Positions 6,612 to 15,200 of a DNA stretch of 19,806 bases are shown here, in pieces. Within the stretch, counting starts at the first letter, position 1. Each line of letters begins with the position of its first letter. The translations under genes were made by a program, and so were the position numbers. Under the pieces are notes generated by a model. That model was given only the letters and a program-made list of their open reading frames with translations, was not told the DNA's origin and searched no databases. The DNA is from Paratractidigestivibacter sp963658035 (GTDB taxonomy: Bacteria > Actinomycetota > Coriobacteriia > Coriobacteriales > Atopobiaceae): NCBI GenBank assembly GCA_963658035.1, contig CAVKOL010000026.1:1-19806 (forward strand), in the 5' to 3' direction.

Positions 6612-7748
6612 ATGCTGTACAAGGATTTCCAGGGAGAGCGGCTTTCGGCCTTGGGGTTTGGCCTCATGCGCCTGCCCGTGGTCGACGGCGATAACGCTTG
6701 CATTGACCAGGTGGCCGTCAACCAGATGGTCGACTATGCCCTTGAGCAGGGCGTCAATTACTTCGACACCGCCTGGGCCTATCACGGCGGCTGCTCCGAG
6801 GCAGCGACGGGCGCGGCTCTGCGCCGCCACCCGCGCGATACGTACAACGTTGCAACTAAGTTCCCCGGCTACGACGCGGCCAACGCGAGCAAGGTGGCCC
6901 AGATCTTCGAGGAGCAGCTTGCCCGCACGGGGCTGGACTACTTTGACTTTTACCTGTTCCACAACGTGGCCGAGAAGGACATCGACATCTACCTGGACCC
7001 GGCCTACGGTATCTTGGACTACCTACTGGAGCAAAAACGCGCAGGTAAAATACGTCATCTGGGCTTCTCGACCCACGGAAGCCTTGAGTGCATGCGCCGC
7101 TTCTTGGACGCCTATGGCCAGCACATGGAGTTTTGCCAGATCCAGCTCAACTACTTTGACTGGGAGTTCCAAAACGCACGTGCCAAGGTGGACCTTCTCG
7201 CCAGCTACGGGATTCCCGTGTGGGTGATGGAGCCCGTGCGCGGCGGCAAGCTGGTCAATCTTGACTCGGCATGCGAGAAGACCCTGCGCGACCTGCGGCC
7301 CGATGCCTCCAACGTCGAGTGGTGCTTTCGGTTTATCCAGAGCGTGCCGGGCGTCGTCGTGACGCTTTCGGGCATGTCTAACATGGAGCAGGTGGAGCAA
7401 AACATCGCGACGTTTAGCGAGGAAAAGCCCTTGTCGGCGGCCGAATTTGCCGCGCTGCAAGAGATTGCTCACCAGATGGGTAGCCGCGGGACGGTGCCGT
7501 GCACGGGCTGCCGTTATTGCACCGAGTACTGTCCGCGCGGCCTGGATATCCCCAAGCTGCTCGAGATGTACAACCAAAACCTGTCGACGGGGCCCAAGGA
7601 CTTTATCTCGAACATGTTCCTGGACAGTCTGCCTGCGGATAAGCGCCCCGAGGTCTGTGTGGCCTGCGGCCGTTGCGCCAAGGTGTGCCCGCAGGGCATC
7701 GACATCCCCGCGATGCTTGCCGACTTCGCCGCTCGCGTGGCTGAATAG
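6612..7748 (+). CDS. Aldo/keto reductase with C-terminal 2x[4Fe-4S] ferredoxin domain
   Basis: A 378-residue protein. The N-terminal TIM-barrel carries the aldo/keto reductase tetrad Asp52, Tyr57 (FDTAWAYHGG), Lys83 (ATKFPGY) and His117 (YLFHNV). The C-terminal part has two CxxCxxCxxxCP clusters: Cys297/300/303/307 (CTGCRYCTEYCPRGLDIP) and Cys349/352/355/359 (CVACGRCAKVCPQGIDIP). These predict two [4Fe-4S] centres. This fusion is a recognised group in anaerobes, where ferredoxin may replace or supplement NAD(P)H as electron source; the substrate is unknown. ATG 6612 is chosen for the ggggagaggg ribosome site; an in-frame TTG at 6570 is less likely. It is probably in the same run as the ArsC-like and GNAT genes. 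Confidence 0.92.
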   Translation: MLYKDFQGERLSALGFGLMRLPVVDGDNACIDQVAVNQMVDYALEQGVNYFDTAWAYHGGCSEAATGAALRRHPRDTYNVATKFPGYDAANASKVAQIFEEQLARTGLDYFDFYLFHNVAEKDIDIYLDPAYGILDYLLEQKRAGKIRHLGFSTHGSLECMRRFLDAYGQHMEFCQIQLNYFDWEFQNARAKVDLLASYGIPVWVMEPVRGGKLVNLDSACEKTLRDLRPDASNVEWCFRFIQSVPGVVVTLSGMSNMEQVEQNIATFSEEKPLSAAEFAALQEIAHQMGSRGTVPCTGCRYCTEYCPRGLDIPKLLEMYNQNLSTGPKDFISNMFLDSLPADKRPEVCVACGRCAKVCPQGIDIPAMLADFAARVAE

Positions 7749-7793
7749 GAGTTCTCGCGGGCTTGCGGGTGCCTTTTTGCGCGAAGTCCCAAA

Positions 7794-7846
7794 TAGATGT
7801 TGACAGCTCAACATATGACGGCCTAATATTGACCCGTCAACATCTA
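7794..7846 (+). promoter_or_regulatory. marR promoter with two operator-like palindromes
   Basis: TTGACA (7800-7805) and TAATAT (7824-7829) are 18 bp apart and lie 37 bp before the marR start. Site 1, ATGTTGA-4-TCAACAT (7797-7814), overlaps the -35 box. Site 2, TTGAC-2-GTCAA (7829-7840), begins at the last base of the -10. The centres are 29 bp apart, close to three helical turns. The outer halves tagatgttgac and gtcaacatcta are perfect inverted 11-mers. This suggests autoregulation by the MarR protein. Confidence 0.72.
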
Positions 7847-7865
7847 CGGCAGTTGGGAGACCGCT

Positions 7866-8318
7866 GTGCTTGAAGAGCGCTTTGAGGACTTTTTGGGCCT
7901 GATCTCGGCCATCGACAAGGAGATCCAGCGCATAAAGACGGCCGAGCTGGCCCGCTTTGGCCTGCGCGCCTCGGACCTCATGTGCGTCTACCACCTGCAA
8001 AAGCACCCCGAGGGCCTGACCTCAGCCGAGATCTCGCGCTTGGCCAGCATCGACCGCGCGGCCGTCTCGCGCGTGGTGAGCCGCCTGGCCGACCAGGGCT
8101 TTGTTGAGGTAGGGGAGGAGAAACCCGCCGATGCCCCGGCCCGCTACCGCGCCTTGATATGCCTTACCGAGAAGGGCGCCGCCGCCATGCTGGAGGTCGA
8201 CCAGATCATCAACGACGTCGTGGCCCGCGCGGGCAGCGACCTCACGGCCGAGAACCGCCAGGCGATGTACGACTCGATGAGCTTGGTGTTGGGCCAGCTC
8301 AGGGGCATTTCTCGCTAG
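7866..8318 (+). CDS. MarR-family transcriptional regulator
   Basis: A 150-residue winged-helix regulator. It has an N-terminal dimerisation helix, then LTSAEISRLASIDRAAVSRVVSRLADQGFVE (about residues 50-82) as the HTH and recognition helix, a beta wing around 83-105, and a C-terminal dimer helix (AMYDSMSLVLGQL). The start is GTG at 7866 with gggaga 5 nt upstream. The promoter carries two palindromes with the size and spacing expected of MarR dimer sites. Its neighbour downstream is a DegV/FakB-type fatty-acid-binding protein, which makes a lipid-responsive role plausible but unproven. The aldo/keto reductase upstream is a second possible target. Confidence 0.9.
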   Translation: MLEERFEDFLGLISAIDKEIQRIKTAELARFGLRASDLMCVYHLQKHPEGLTSAEISRLASIDRAAVSRVVSRLADQGFVEVGEEKPADAPARYRALICLTEKGAAAMLEVDQIINDVVARAGSDLTAENRQAMYDSMSLVLGQLRGISR

Positions 8319-8389
8319 CGCGGCGTACTTCTCGCCAATACCAACCCTAAACAACCTAACCGCTAAAAGACCCTACTTAAGGAGGGCTT

Positions 8390-9238
8390 ATGTCCGTGCG
8401 CATCATTACCGATTCCGGCTCTGACATCTTGCCGGGCGAGCTTGCGGGCGTCGACGTCCTGCCGCTGTCCATCGCTTTTGGCTCCGCGACCTACCAAGAC
8501 GGCGTGGACCTTACCCACCAGCGCTTCTATGAGCTGCTGGTCGAAAGCGACGAGCTGCCCAAGACGGGCCAGGTCAACCCCTATGCCTTCTCGCAGGCGC
8601 TGGAGCGCGCCCACGCGGCGGGCGACGAGGCCGTGATCGTCACGCTGTCGTCCAAGCTCTCGGGCACGCACCAAAGCGCTATGACCGCCGCGGCCCAGGC
8701 CCGCGGGCACGTGCGCGTGGTCGACAGCATGAACGTCTGCGTGGGCGAGCGCATCTTGGTGGAGCTTGCCTGCCGACTTGCCGAGAAGGGCCTCTCGGCG
8801 GCGGAAATCGCGGACCAGCTGGAGGAGGCCCGAGACCGCGTGCAGGTCGTGGCACTTCTCGACACCCTTGAATACCTGCGCAAAGGTGGCCGAATCTCCG
8901 GTGCGGCGGGCGCCGTTGGCGAGTTGCTTGCCATCAAGCCGGTCATTAGCGTCGACGATGGCCGCGTGGTGGTCCTGGGCAAGGCGCGCGGCTCCAAAAA
9001 CGGCCGCAATCTGCTCAACGAGCAGGTCAAGGCAGCGGGCGGCATCGACTTTAGCATGCCTCTGGCCCTGGGCTACGCCGGTTTGTCTCGCAAGCTGCTG
9101 GACAAGTACATCGCCGACTCGCGCGACCTGTGGGCCCAGGGCTGTCCCGACGGCAACCTGCCGGTGCACACGGTGGGCGCCACGATTGGCACCCACGTGG
9201 GGCCGGGCGCCATCGCGCTAGGGTTCTTTAAGCTCTAG
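8390..9238 (+). CDS. DegV/FakB-family fatty-acid-binding protein
   Basis: A 282-residue, full-length DegV protein. N-terminal IITDSGSDI and the SSKLSGTHQSA segment (about 84-94) supply the conserved residues that hold the fatty-acid carboxylate. LLDTLEYLRKGGRISG and the closing TVGATIGTHVGPGAIAL are family signatures. In Firmicutes such proteins (FakB) present exogenous fatty acids to the FakA kinase; no fakA is in this window. It starts at ATG 8390 with AAGGAGGG 7 nt upstream. The 71 bp after marR include a G-poor leader (about 8336-8380) expected to be unstructured. It is probably co-transcribed with marR. Confidence 0.93.
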   Translation: MSVRIITDSGSDILPGELAGVDVLPLSIAFGSATYQDGVDLTHQRFYELLVESDELPKTGQVNPYAFSQALERAHAAGDEAVIVTLSSKLSGTHQSAMTAAAQARGHVRVVDSMNVCVGERILVELACRLAEKGLSAAEIADQLEEARDRVQVVALLDTLEYLRKGGRISGAAGAVGELLAIKPVISVDDGRVVVLGKARGSKNGRNLLNEQVKAAGGIDFSMPLALGYAGLSRKLLDKYIADSRDLWAQGCPDGNLPVHTVGATIGTHVGPGAIALGFFKL

Positions 9239-9253
9239 GGCAGGCGCCTGATC

Positions 9254-9279
9254 AAACGCTAGGCGGGACCTAAGCGTTT
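9254..9279. terminator. Weak bidirectional hairpin between convergent genes
   Basis: aaacgct (9254-9260) and agcgttt (9273-9279) pair across 12 nt between the degV stop and the convergent MFS stop, overlapping the latter by a few codons. T-runs are short in both directions, so this is a tentative call. Confidence 0.35.
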
Positions 9280-10442
9280 CTCGCCGCCGCGTGGTACTCG
9301 CGCTCGAACTTCCACGCGTACAGGCACAGCAGCCCAACGGCCACGGCGGTGATCGGCGCCCCGGCCAGCGCGGGGTAGTTGTACGCCAGCCCGGTGTCCA
9401 AAACGACCTGGCCAATGCGGGCACCCACTGCGTTTCCGCCGTTGAAGGCCACCTGCACGCAGGCCGAGCCGATCATCTCGCCGCCGCCTTGGCCCACCTC
9501 GACCATGGCTATCTGCTGGGGGCTGGACACAAAGAACAGACCGCAGCAGCACGCGAACATCAGCGCCGCCGAACCCACCAAAGAGCCCGAGAACGCAAAA
9601 ATCGCCAACAGAGAAACGCAGGTGATCGCCTGTCCAATCGCGCTGGCCCAGCCGGGCGTGAAGTGGTCGCCCGCGCGTCCGCCCAGCTGCGAGCCAAAGA
9701 TCATGCCTGCGCCGGCCAGCACCAGCAGCGCCGGCAGCACAGCCGCGTCCCATCCGCCAACCGTCTCGAGCCACGGCGAGACGTACGTCCACCAGCAAAA
9801 GATGCCCGTGTTGCCCAAGAACACGGCGGCAAGAACCACCCACGGGCCGGGACGGCCCAAGAACTTGAACTGCCCGGCCAGGCCGGCGTCCTTGACTCCG
9901 GGGATCGCGGGCACAAAACGCCAGGTCAACGCGAAGGAAAGCAAGGCCCATACGGCGACAAACCCAAAGGCCGCGCGCCAGCTTAACATGCCGGCCAACA
10001 GGGTGCCAAAGGGCACGCCCACGGTGTTTGCCAGCGACTGGCCCAAGACCATGAACGCCACGGCCTGGCCCTCGCGGCCCTTCTCGGCCATGGCCTTAGC
10101 CGCGATGGTCGCCGTGCCAAAGAAGGCTCCGTGCGGCAGGCCAGATATAAAACGTGCAACCGTCAGCGTTGCCGCGTTGGGAGATGTAGCTGCCAAAACG
10201 TTGCCTGTAAAGCACAGCAGCATGAACAGCATCAGCAGTTTTTTGGGCGCCACGTTGTGGCCAAAGACCAGGATGAGGGTGCCAAAGCACACGCCGATCG
10301 CGTAGGCCGAGATAAAGCCGCCGGCCTCGGGCACGGTCACGCCCACGCCCGCGGCGATGCTCGTGATGACACCCATGACCAAGAACTCAGAGAAGCCCAT
10401 GGCAAACGCGCCGCAGGCCAGAGCGATAAGACCCTTTTTCAA
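9270..10442 (-). CDS. Major facilitator superfamily transporter (AraJ/YdhP-like, DHA1-type)
   Basis: A 390-residue, strongly hydrophobic protein with about 12 predicted membrane helices, the normal size for a drug:H+ antiporter-1 type MFS. The first helix (LIALACGAFAMGFSEFLVMG) and motif-A-like FGHNVAPKKLLMLFMLL loop, then RFISGLPHGAFFGTATI in helices 4-5, match the AraJ/YdhP efflux group. The start is TTG at 10442 with gggaga about 9 nt upstream on the minus strand. The substrate is unknown. A TetR gene lies upstream on the same strand, separated by the repeat array at 10511-10747. Confidence 0.9.
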   Translation of the reverse strand: MKKGLIALACGAFAMGFSEFLVMGVITSIAAGVGVTVPEAGGFISAYAIGVCFGTLILVFGHNVAPKKLLMLFMLLCFTGNVLAATSPNAATLTVARFISGLPHGAFFGTATIAAKAMAEKGREGQAVAFMVLGQSLANTVGVPFGTLLAGMLSWRAAFGFVAVWALLSFALTWRFVPAIPGVKDAGLAGQFKFLGRPGPWVVLAAVFLGNTGIFCWWTYVSPWLETVGGWDAAVLPALLVLAGAGMIFGSQLGGRAGDHFTPGWASAIGQAITCVSLLAIFAFSGSLVGSAALMFACCCGLFFVSSPQQIAMVEVGQGGGEMIGSACVQVAFNGGNAVGARIGQVVLDTGLAYNYPALAGAPITAVAVGLLCLYAWKFEREYHAAARNA

Positions 10443-10488
10443 CGTTGTTCTCCCAATGCGTTATCGCAGGTTGATTGCATGCCAAGTG

Positions 10489-10494
10489 AGTATA
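10489..10494 (-). promoter_or_regulatory. Candidate -10 box for the MFS gene
   Basis: On the minus strand TATACT (5 of 6 consensus) lies about 47 nt before the TTG start; no good -35 is seen at 16-18 bp. The same CTATACT string is the -10 of the ABC operon at 11434-11440. Confidence 0.4.
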
Positions 10495-10510
10495 GCGCGG
10501 GCGTGCAGGT

Positions 10511-10747
10511 GCGCGGGATTTGGGGGTCGTCAGTATTTCTCGCGAAAAGCTGCGCGCGAATCGGGGGTCGTCAGTACTTTTGGACGCCCTTCTCGGCGCC
10601 TTGAAATTGTCGCAAGCGTTCTACCTGCGGCTTTACAATGCAGCTTTACCGAGAAGGGCCCTGCACGGCGAGAAAAACACTGACGACCGCCAAATCGCGC
10701 GCAGCAAACCCGTCGCAAGTACTGACAACCCCCAATTCCCGCGCAGC
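10511..10747. repeat. Inverted array of four about 33-bp motifs (large foldback)
   Basis: A motif around gggggtcgtcagtactttt, preceded by gctgcgcgcga, occurs twice on the plus strand (10511-10542, 10549-10582) and twice on the minus strand (10671-10704, 10714-10747). The direct copies are offset by 41 and 42 bp. Nested inside, gcccttctcgg (10586-10596) and ccgagaagggc (10649-10659) are perfect inverted 11-mers, and attgt/acaat (10606-10610, 10635-10639) pair further in. Copy 1 faces copy 4 and copy 2 faces copy 3, so the 237-bp block can fold back on itself. This fills the 334-bp gap between the MFS start and the tetR stop; no gene is seen there. Confidence 0.88.
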
Positions 10748-10776
10748 GCGGCCCCGCCCCACCGCACCCGCGCCCC

Positions 10777-11328
10777 CTACGCCGGAAACACCGTCCCCAC
10801 CACAATGCGAATCAGCTCGTCGATGGGCATGGGGTCCTTCTCGGCAAGCCAAGCGCGCACGGCGGCCAAAATGCCCGACAAATAGAACTCGCTCACGACG
10901 CGGCGGGCCTGTTCGTCCAGGTTGCTCGCGGGCAGGACAAACTGGTCGACCAGCGGCCGCAGCTCCTCCTTGAGCTTCTCGACAAAGGCCGGGTCTCCGT
11001 TTTGGCCGAGAAGGACCTCGGTGTAGCAGCGCCAGTCGGCGGCCATCTGGAAGATCAAGCCCATGTGCTGGCTAAAATCTAGAGTCTCTCCGCGCGCTAA
11101 CAGACCTTCTACCAGCGTGTTTATGCCCAAAAGGACGGTGTCTTCGACTTCGGCCAAGACCTCGTAGACGTCATGGTAGTACAGGTAGAACGTTGCACGG
11201 TTGTACCCGGCGCGCTCGCAGATCTCGCGCACGGGGATGCGCTCGATGGGGCGGGTGGCGTAGAGCTCCCAAAAGGCTTCGCGCAGGTTAGCGCGGGTCT
11301 GCTCGGTTATCTGAGGCTGCTTTTTCAT
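10777..11328 (-). CDS. TetR-family transcriptional regulator
   Basis: A 183-residue regulator, the usual TetR length. The HTH spans residues about 31-54 (IPVREICERAGYNRATFYLY), a close match to TetR helix-turn-helix sequences, followed by an all-helical ligand domain. ATG 11328 (MKKQPQITEQTR) is preferred; a possible upstream TTG or GTG would add a Pro/Arg-rich tail unlike the family. It is divergent from an ABC exporter operon whose promoter carries a palindrome at the expected position, so it most likely represses that operon and itself. The ligand is unknown, perhaps a substrate of the exporter. Confidence 0.9.
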   Translation of the reverse strand: MKKQPQITEQTRANLREAFWELYATRPIERIPVREICERAGYNRATFYLYYHDVYEVLAEVEDTVLLGINTLVEGLLARGETLDFSQHMGLIFQMAADWRCYTEVLLGQNGDPAFVEKLKEELRPLVDQFVLPASNLDEQARRVVSEFYLSGILAAVRAWLAEKDPMPIDELIRIVVGTVFPA

Positions 11329-11378
11329 GGCTGGGACCGCTTTCTTGCGGGGGCTGGGACGGGGAAGGGGCGCCTGCG

Positions 11379-11467
11379 CTCGACAATTGCGCGCCACGTG
11401 TCGAGAAGACCTAAGCGCGGGGGTTGCGGGTCACTATACTACGTTCATACGACACTGTGTCGAGTGA
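11379..11467. promoter_or_regulatory. Divergent tetR/ABC promoter region with TetR-type operators
   Basis: TATACT (11435-11440) is the likely -10 of the ABC operon, with a start near 11447. Covering that start is a 23-bp near-palindrome (11445-11467): TCA-2-CGACAC-1-GTGTCG-2-TGA. Closer to tetR, ctcgaca (11379-11385) and tgtcgag (11399-11405) form a second, wider inverted repeat of the same half-site. No convincing -35 is visible. The arrangement fits TetR autoregulation and repression of the ABC genes. Confidence 0.7.
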
Positions 11468-11517
11468 TCGGGCGACCCCGCGCGCCCTTCTCGCCCGCCG
11501 CCCTGGAAGGAACCTCC

Positions 11518-12219
11518 ATGCCCTACATCGAGTTCGATAACGTTGTGCGCACCTACGGAGAAGGCAATACGCAGATAAATGCCCTGGACGGCGCCTCGTT
11601 TGGTGTCGAGAAGGGCGAGCTGGCCGTGATTTTGGGCCAATCCGGCGCAGGTAAGACCACGGCCCTCAACATCCTGGGCGGCATGGACCACGCGACCTCG
11701 GGCCGCGTGGTGGTGGGCAACCGCGACGTGAGCCACGCCTCAGAAGACGAGCTGGTGGATTTTCGCCGCGCCGACGTGGGTTTTGTCTTCCAGTTCTACA
11801 ACCTGGTGCCCAACCTCACGACGCTGGAAAACGTCGAGCTGGCGGCCCAGATCTGCCCCGACTCGCTGGACGCCGAGGAGACACTTGCCAAGGTGGGGCT
11901 GGCAAATCGCCTGGGCAACTTCCCGGCGCAGCTCTCGGGCGGCGAGCAGCAGCGCGTCTCTATCGCCCGCGCGCTGGCAAAGAACCCCAAGCTCCTGCTG
12001 TGCGACGAGCCCACGGGCGCCCTTGACTACCAAACCGGCAAGCAGATCCTGCAGCTGCTGCAGGACACCTGTCGCCGCGACGGCATCACCGTCATCATCG
12101 TCACGCACAACGCTGCGCTGGCGCAGATGGCCGATCGCCTGATCCGCTTCAAGAGCGGCCGCGTGACCGAGATGACCGTCAACGCAAACCCGCTGCCCAT
12201 CGCGCAGATAGAGTGGTAG
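11518..12219 (+). CDS. ABC transporter ATP-binding protein (MacB/LolD type)
   Basis: A 233-residue ATPase with Walker A GQSGAGKTT (residues 40-48), Q-loop FVFQFYNLVPNLT, signature LSGGEQQR (139-146), Walker B LLLCDEP (159-165) and the switch His in IIVTHN. The LVPNLTTLENV segment is typical of the MacB/LolD (3.A.1.122) class, which pairs with FtsX-like permeases in mechanotransmission rather than ordinary transport. ATG 11518 is chosen for ggaagga about 8 nt upstream; the longer in-frame extension runs through the promoter. It forms an operon with the permease 3 nt downstream. Confidence 0.95.
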   Translation: MPYIEFDNVVRTYGEGNTQINALDGASFGVEKGELAVILGQSGAGKTTALNILGGMDHATSGRVVVGNRDVSHASEDELVDFRRADVGFVFQFYNLVPNLTTLENVELAAQICPDSLDAEETLAKVGLANRLGNFPAQLSGGEQQRVSIARALAKNPKLLLCDEPTGALDYQTGKQILQLLQDTCRRDGITVIIVTHNAALAQMADRLIRFKSGRVTEMTVNANPLPIAQIEW

Positions 12220-12222
12220 CAA

Positions 12223-15200
12223 ATGGCACGTGGTGTGACTTACAGGGCCTTTAACCTGGGCATTCTTCGCACGATTCGCGGGACGGCCAAGCGCTTTGTG
12301 GCGCTTTGCGTGATCTGCATGCTGGGCGCGATCATGCTGGTGGGCCTGCGGGCCGCCTGCGTCGACCTGCGCTTCTCGGCAGACGAGTTCTTTGACGCGC
12401 AGCATCTCTTTGACGTGCGCGTGCAGTCTACGCTGGGCCTGGTTGACGACGACGTCGAGGCGCTGGCCGCAATCGACGGGGTAGAGACAGCCGAGGGCGG
12501 TTGGGCCGAGACGGTCTATACCACGGTGGGATCGGGCTCATCGAAGGCCGAGGTCCGCGCGTTATCTGAGAAGGGCCTCAACGAGCCGCTTGTCTTGGAA
12601 GGAGAGCTGCCGCAGGACGCCCAGCACGTGGCTGTGACCAGGCGTTATGCCGACGAGACGGGCCTGGGCGTGGGCGATACCCTGACCTTTAGGAACGAGG
12701 CGGACGACGAAGGCGCAGGCGAGACGGGCGCCGACGCCGCAGACGATGACGACGACCTCGACTTTGACACCGATACCTCGGCCACGACCGCGATCTTTTC
12801 TCGCCACGAGTACACGATCAGCGCCATCGTGCTGGACCCGCAAGACATCAACGCAGGTGAGGGCTCCATGTCCTTTAGGTCCAGCGGCTCTGCGGCCTAC
12901 GCGTTCTTTGTCACAGCGGACAACGTCCTGGACACCAGCGTTTACACTGCGGCCTACGTGCGCGTCGAGGGCTCGGACGCGCCGCTGTGCTACTCCGACG
13001 ACTACACGCAGCTGGTGAGCCTCGTGACCTCGCAGGTAGAGGCCGTGCGCGAGGAGCGCGAGCAGGCCCGTGGACAGGGGATTCGTGACGAGGCCTACCA
13101 AAAGATCGCCGACGCCGAGGCCGAGGCAAACCAAAAGATCGCCGATGGCCAGAAGGAAATCGACGACGCGCAGGCGACCATCGACGACGGACGTACCCAG
13201 CTGCAAGACGGCAAGGACGAGCTGACCCTGCAGGAGGCCCTGGCAAACAAGGAGCTGGCCGACGCCCAGGCCCAGATTGACGACGGCTTGTCGCAGATCA
13301 GCACAAACGAGGCTCAGCTCGACGCAAACGAGCCGCAGGTCGTCGATGGTATTTCTCAGATAGAGGCGGGCCTGGCACAGATTGATGTCAGTCGTGACGC
13401 GGCCGTTGCGAGTGCCGTGGCGCAGGCCCAGGCGGCGGCACAGGCGGCCGTGGAGGAGCAGTTTGCCGCCCAGGAAAGCGAGCTGGCCGCGACCATCGAG
13501 ACCCTACAGGCGTCTATCGACCAGCTTGAGCAGGCCGCCGCAGCCGGCGAGTTGACGCCCGAGCAGCAAGCGACCCTTGCGGCCCTGCAAGAAAACCTCG
13601 CCCAGGCCCAGGCGGGCGCCGATCAGCTTGCCGCCGCCAAGGAGCAAGCGCTGGCGACCGCGGCCGATGCCGCTGCCCAAGAAGCAACCGAGAAGGTCGA
13701 CCAAGAGCTCGCGGCGCAAAAGCAGTCCCTTGCCGTACAGAAGACAGACCTCGAGTCCAAGTTGGCCCAAATCCAGTCGGCTCGCCAAACGATAGCATCT
13801 ACCAGGTCTTCGTTGGCCGAGGCACAGCAAACCTTGGACGCCAACCGCACAAGCGCCAAGGAGCAGATCGCGCAGGGCTGGGCCACCATCGCCCAGTCCG
13901 AGGCCGACCTTGCCAGCGGCCAGGCCGAGCTTGACGACGCTCGTACAACGTTGGAATCAAACCGCGCCGATGCCGCTGCCAAGATCGCCGAAGCCCGCGC
14001 CAAGGTGGCCCAGATCGAAGACGCCACCTGGTACGTCCAAACCCGCTCTGACCTGCCCAGCTACGCCAGTGTCGAATCAGACGCGAGCTGCATCGAGGTC
14101 TTGGGCACCGTGCTTCCCATCATCTTCTTTGTGGTGGCGGTGCTGATCAGCCTCACCACCATGACACGCATGGTGGAGGAAGAGCGCGGCCTCATTGGCC
14201 TGTACAAGGCTCTGGGTTACAGCCGCGCGCGCATTCTTTCTAAGTACACCGTCTACGCGAGCATCGCGTGCCTGGTGGGAACCATCGTCGGCAACTTCCT
14301 GGGCTTCATCGTGCTGCCCGCGATTATCTTCACGATCTTCTCGACGATGTACGCCCTTCCTGCGTTTACTTTCCATTTTGATGCGGTTTATGCGGTGGCG
14401 GCCGTCGCGCTCTTTGCCGTGGGCATTGTGGGGGCGACGATCGGGAGCTGCGTGAAGGAGCTCAAAGAGGTCCCTGCCTCGCTCATGCGGCCCAAGGCGC
14501 CTAAGGCGGGCAGCCGCATTTTCTTGGAGCACATTGGCTTCATCTGGCGCCGCCTGAGCTTCTTGAACAAGGTCACCGCCCGCAACCTGCTGCGATACAA
14601 GCGCCGCTTCTTCATGACGGTCTTTGGCATCGCCGGTTGCGTGGCCCTTCTCGTCTGCGGCTTTGGCATTCGCGACACGGTGCTGTCTTTGCCCGACCGT
14701 CAGTACGGCGACGCCGGCTTTGTTCGTTATGACCTTCTCGCCGTCACGTCCACGGGCAACCTTGACGACGTTGCTTTAGAGATTGATGCGAGAAACCAGG
14801 TCACGGCCACGCAGCGGCTCTTTGTGGACAGCGTCACCGTGAGCCACGACGGCTCGTCCGAGTCTGTGACCCTGCTGGTCCTGCCTAACAGCTGCGACAC
14901 GTCCTCTTACCTGGGCTTGGTTGATAGCGCCGGCAAGACGCTTGACTTGGGCGAGACGGGCGCCCTTATCACCAAGAACGCCCAGGAGGTCCTGGGCTTT
15001 GCCACGGGCGACGCGCTGGATGTGCAGGACAGCACCATGAAGGAAGCCGACGTTGCTGTCACGGGCGTTTGCCTCAACTACCTGGGCAACTTCATGATCA
15101 TGAGCCAAAGCGCCTACCAAGACGCCTTTGGAAAAGCCGCCGAGAACAACGCCCTTCTCGCCAACTTGGAGGGCGACGCCGCCTCGCAAATCGAGCTTGC

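Noticed and set aside
9291..10305. Long plus-strand open frames opposite the MFS gene
   Set aside because: The minus-strand frame has clear membrane helices and MFS motifs. The plus-strand frames are Pro/Ala/His-rich and lack ribosome sites.
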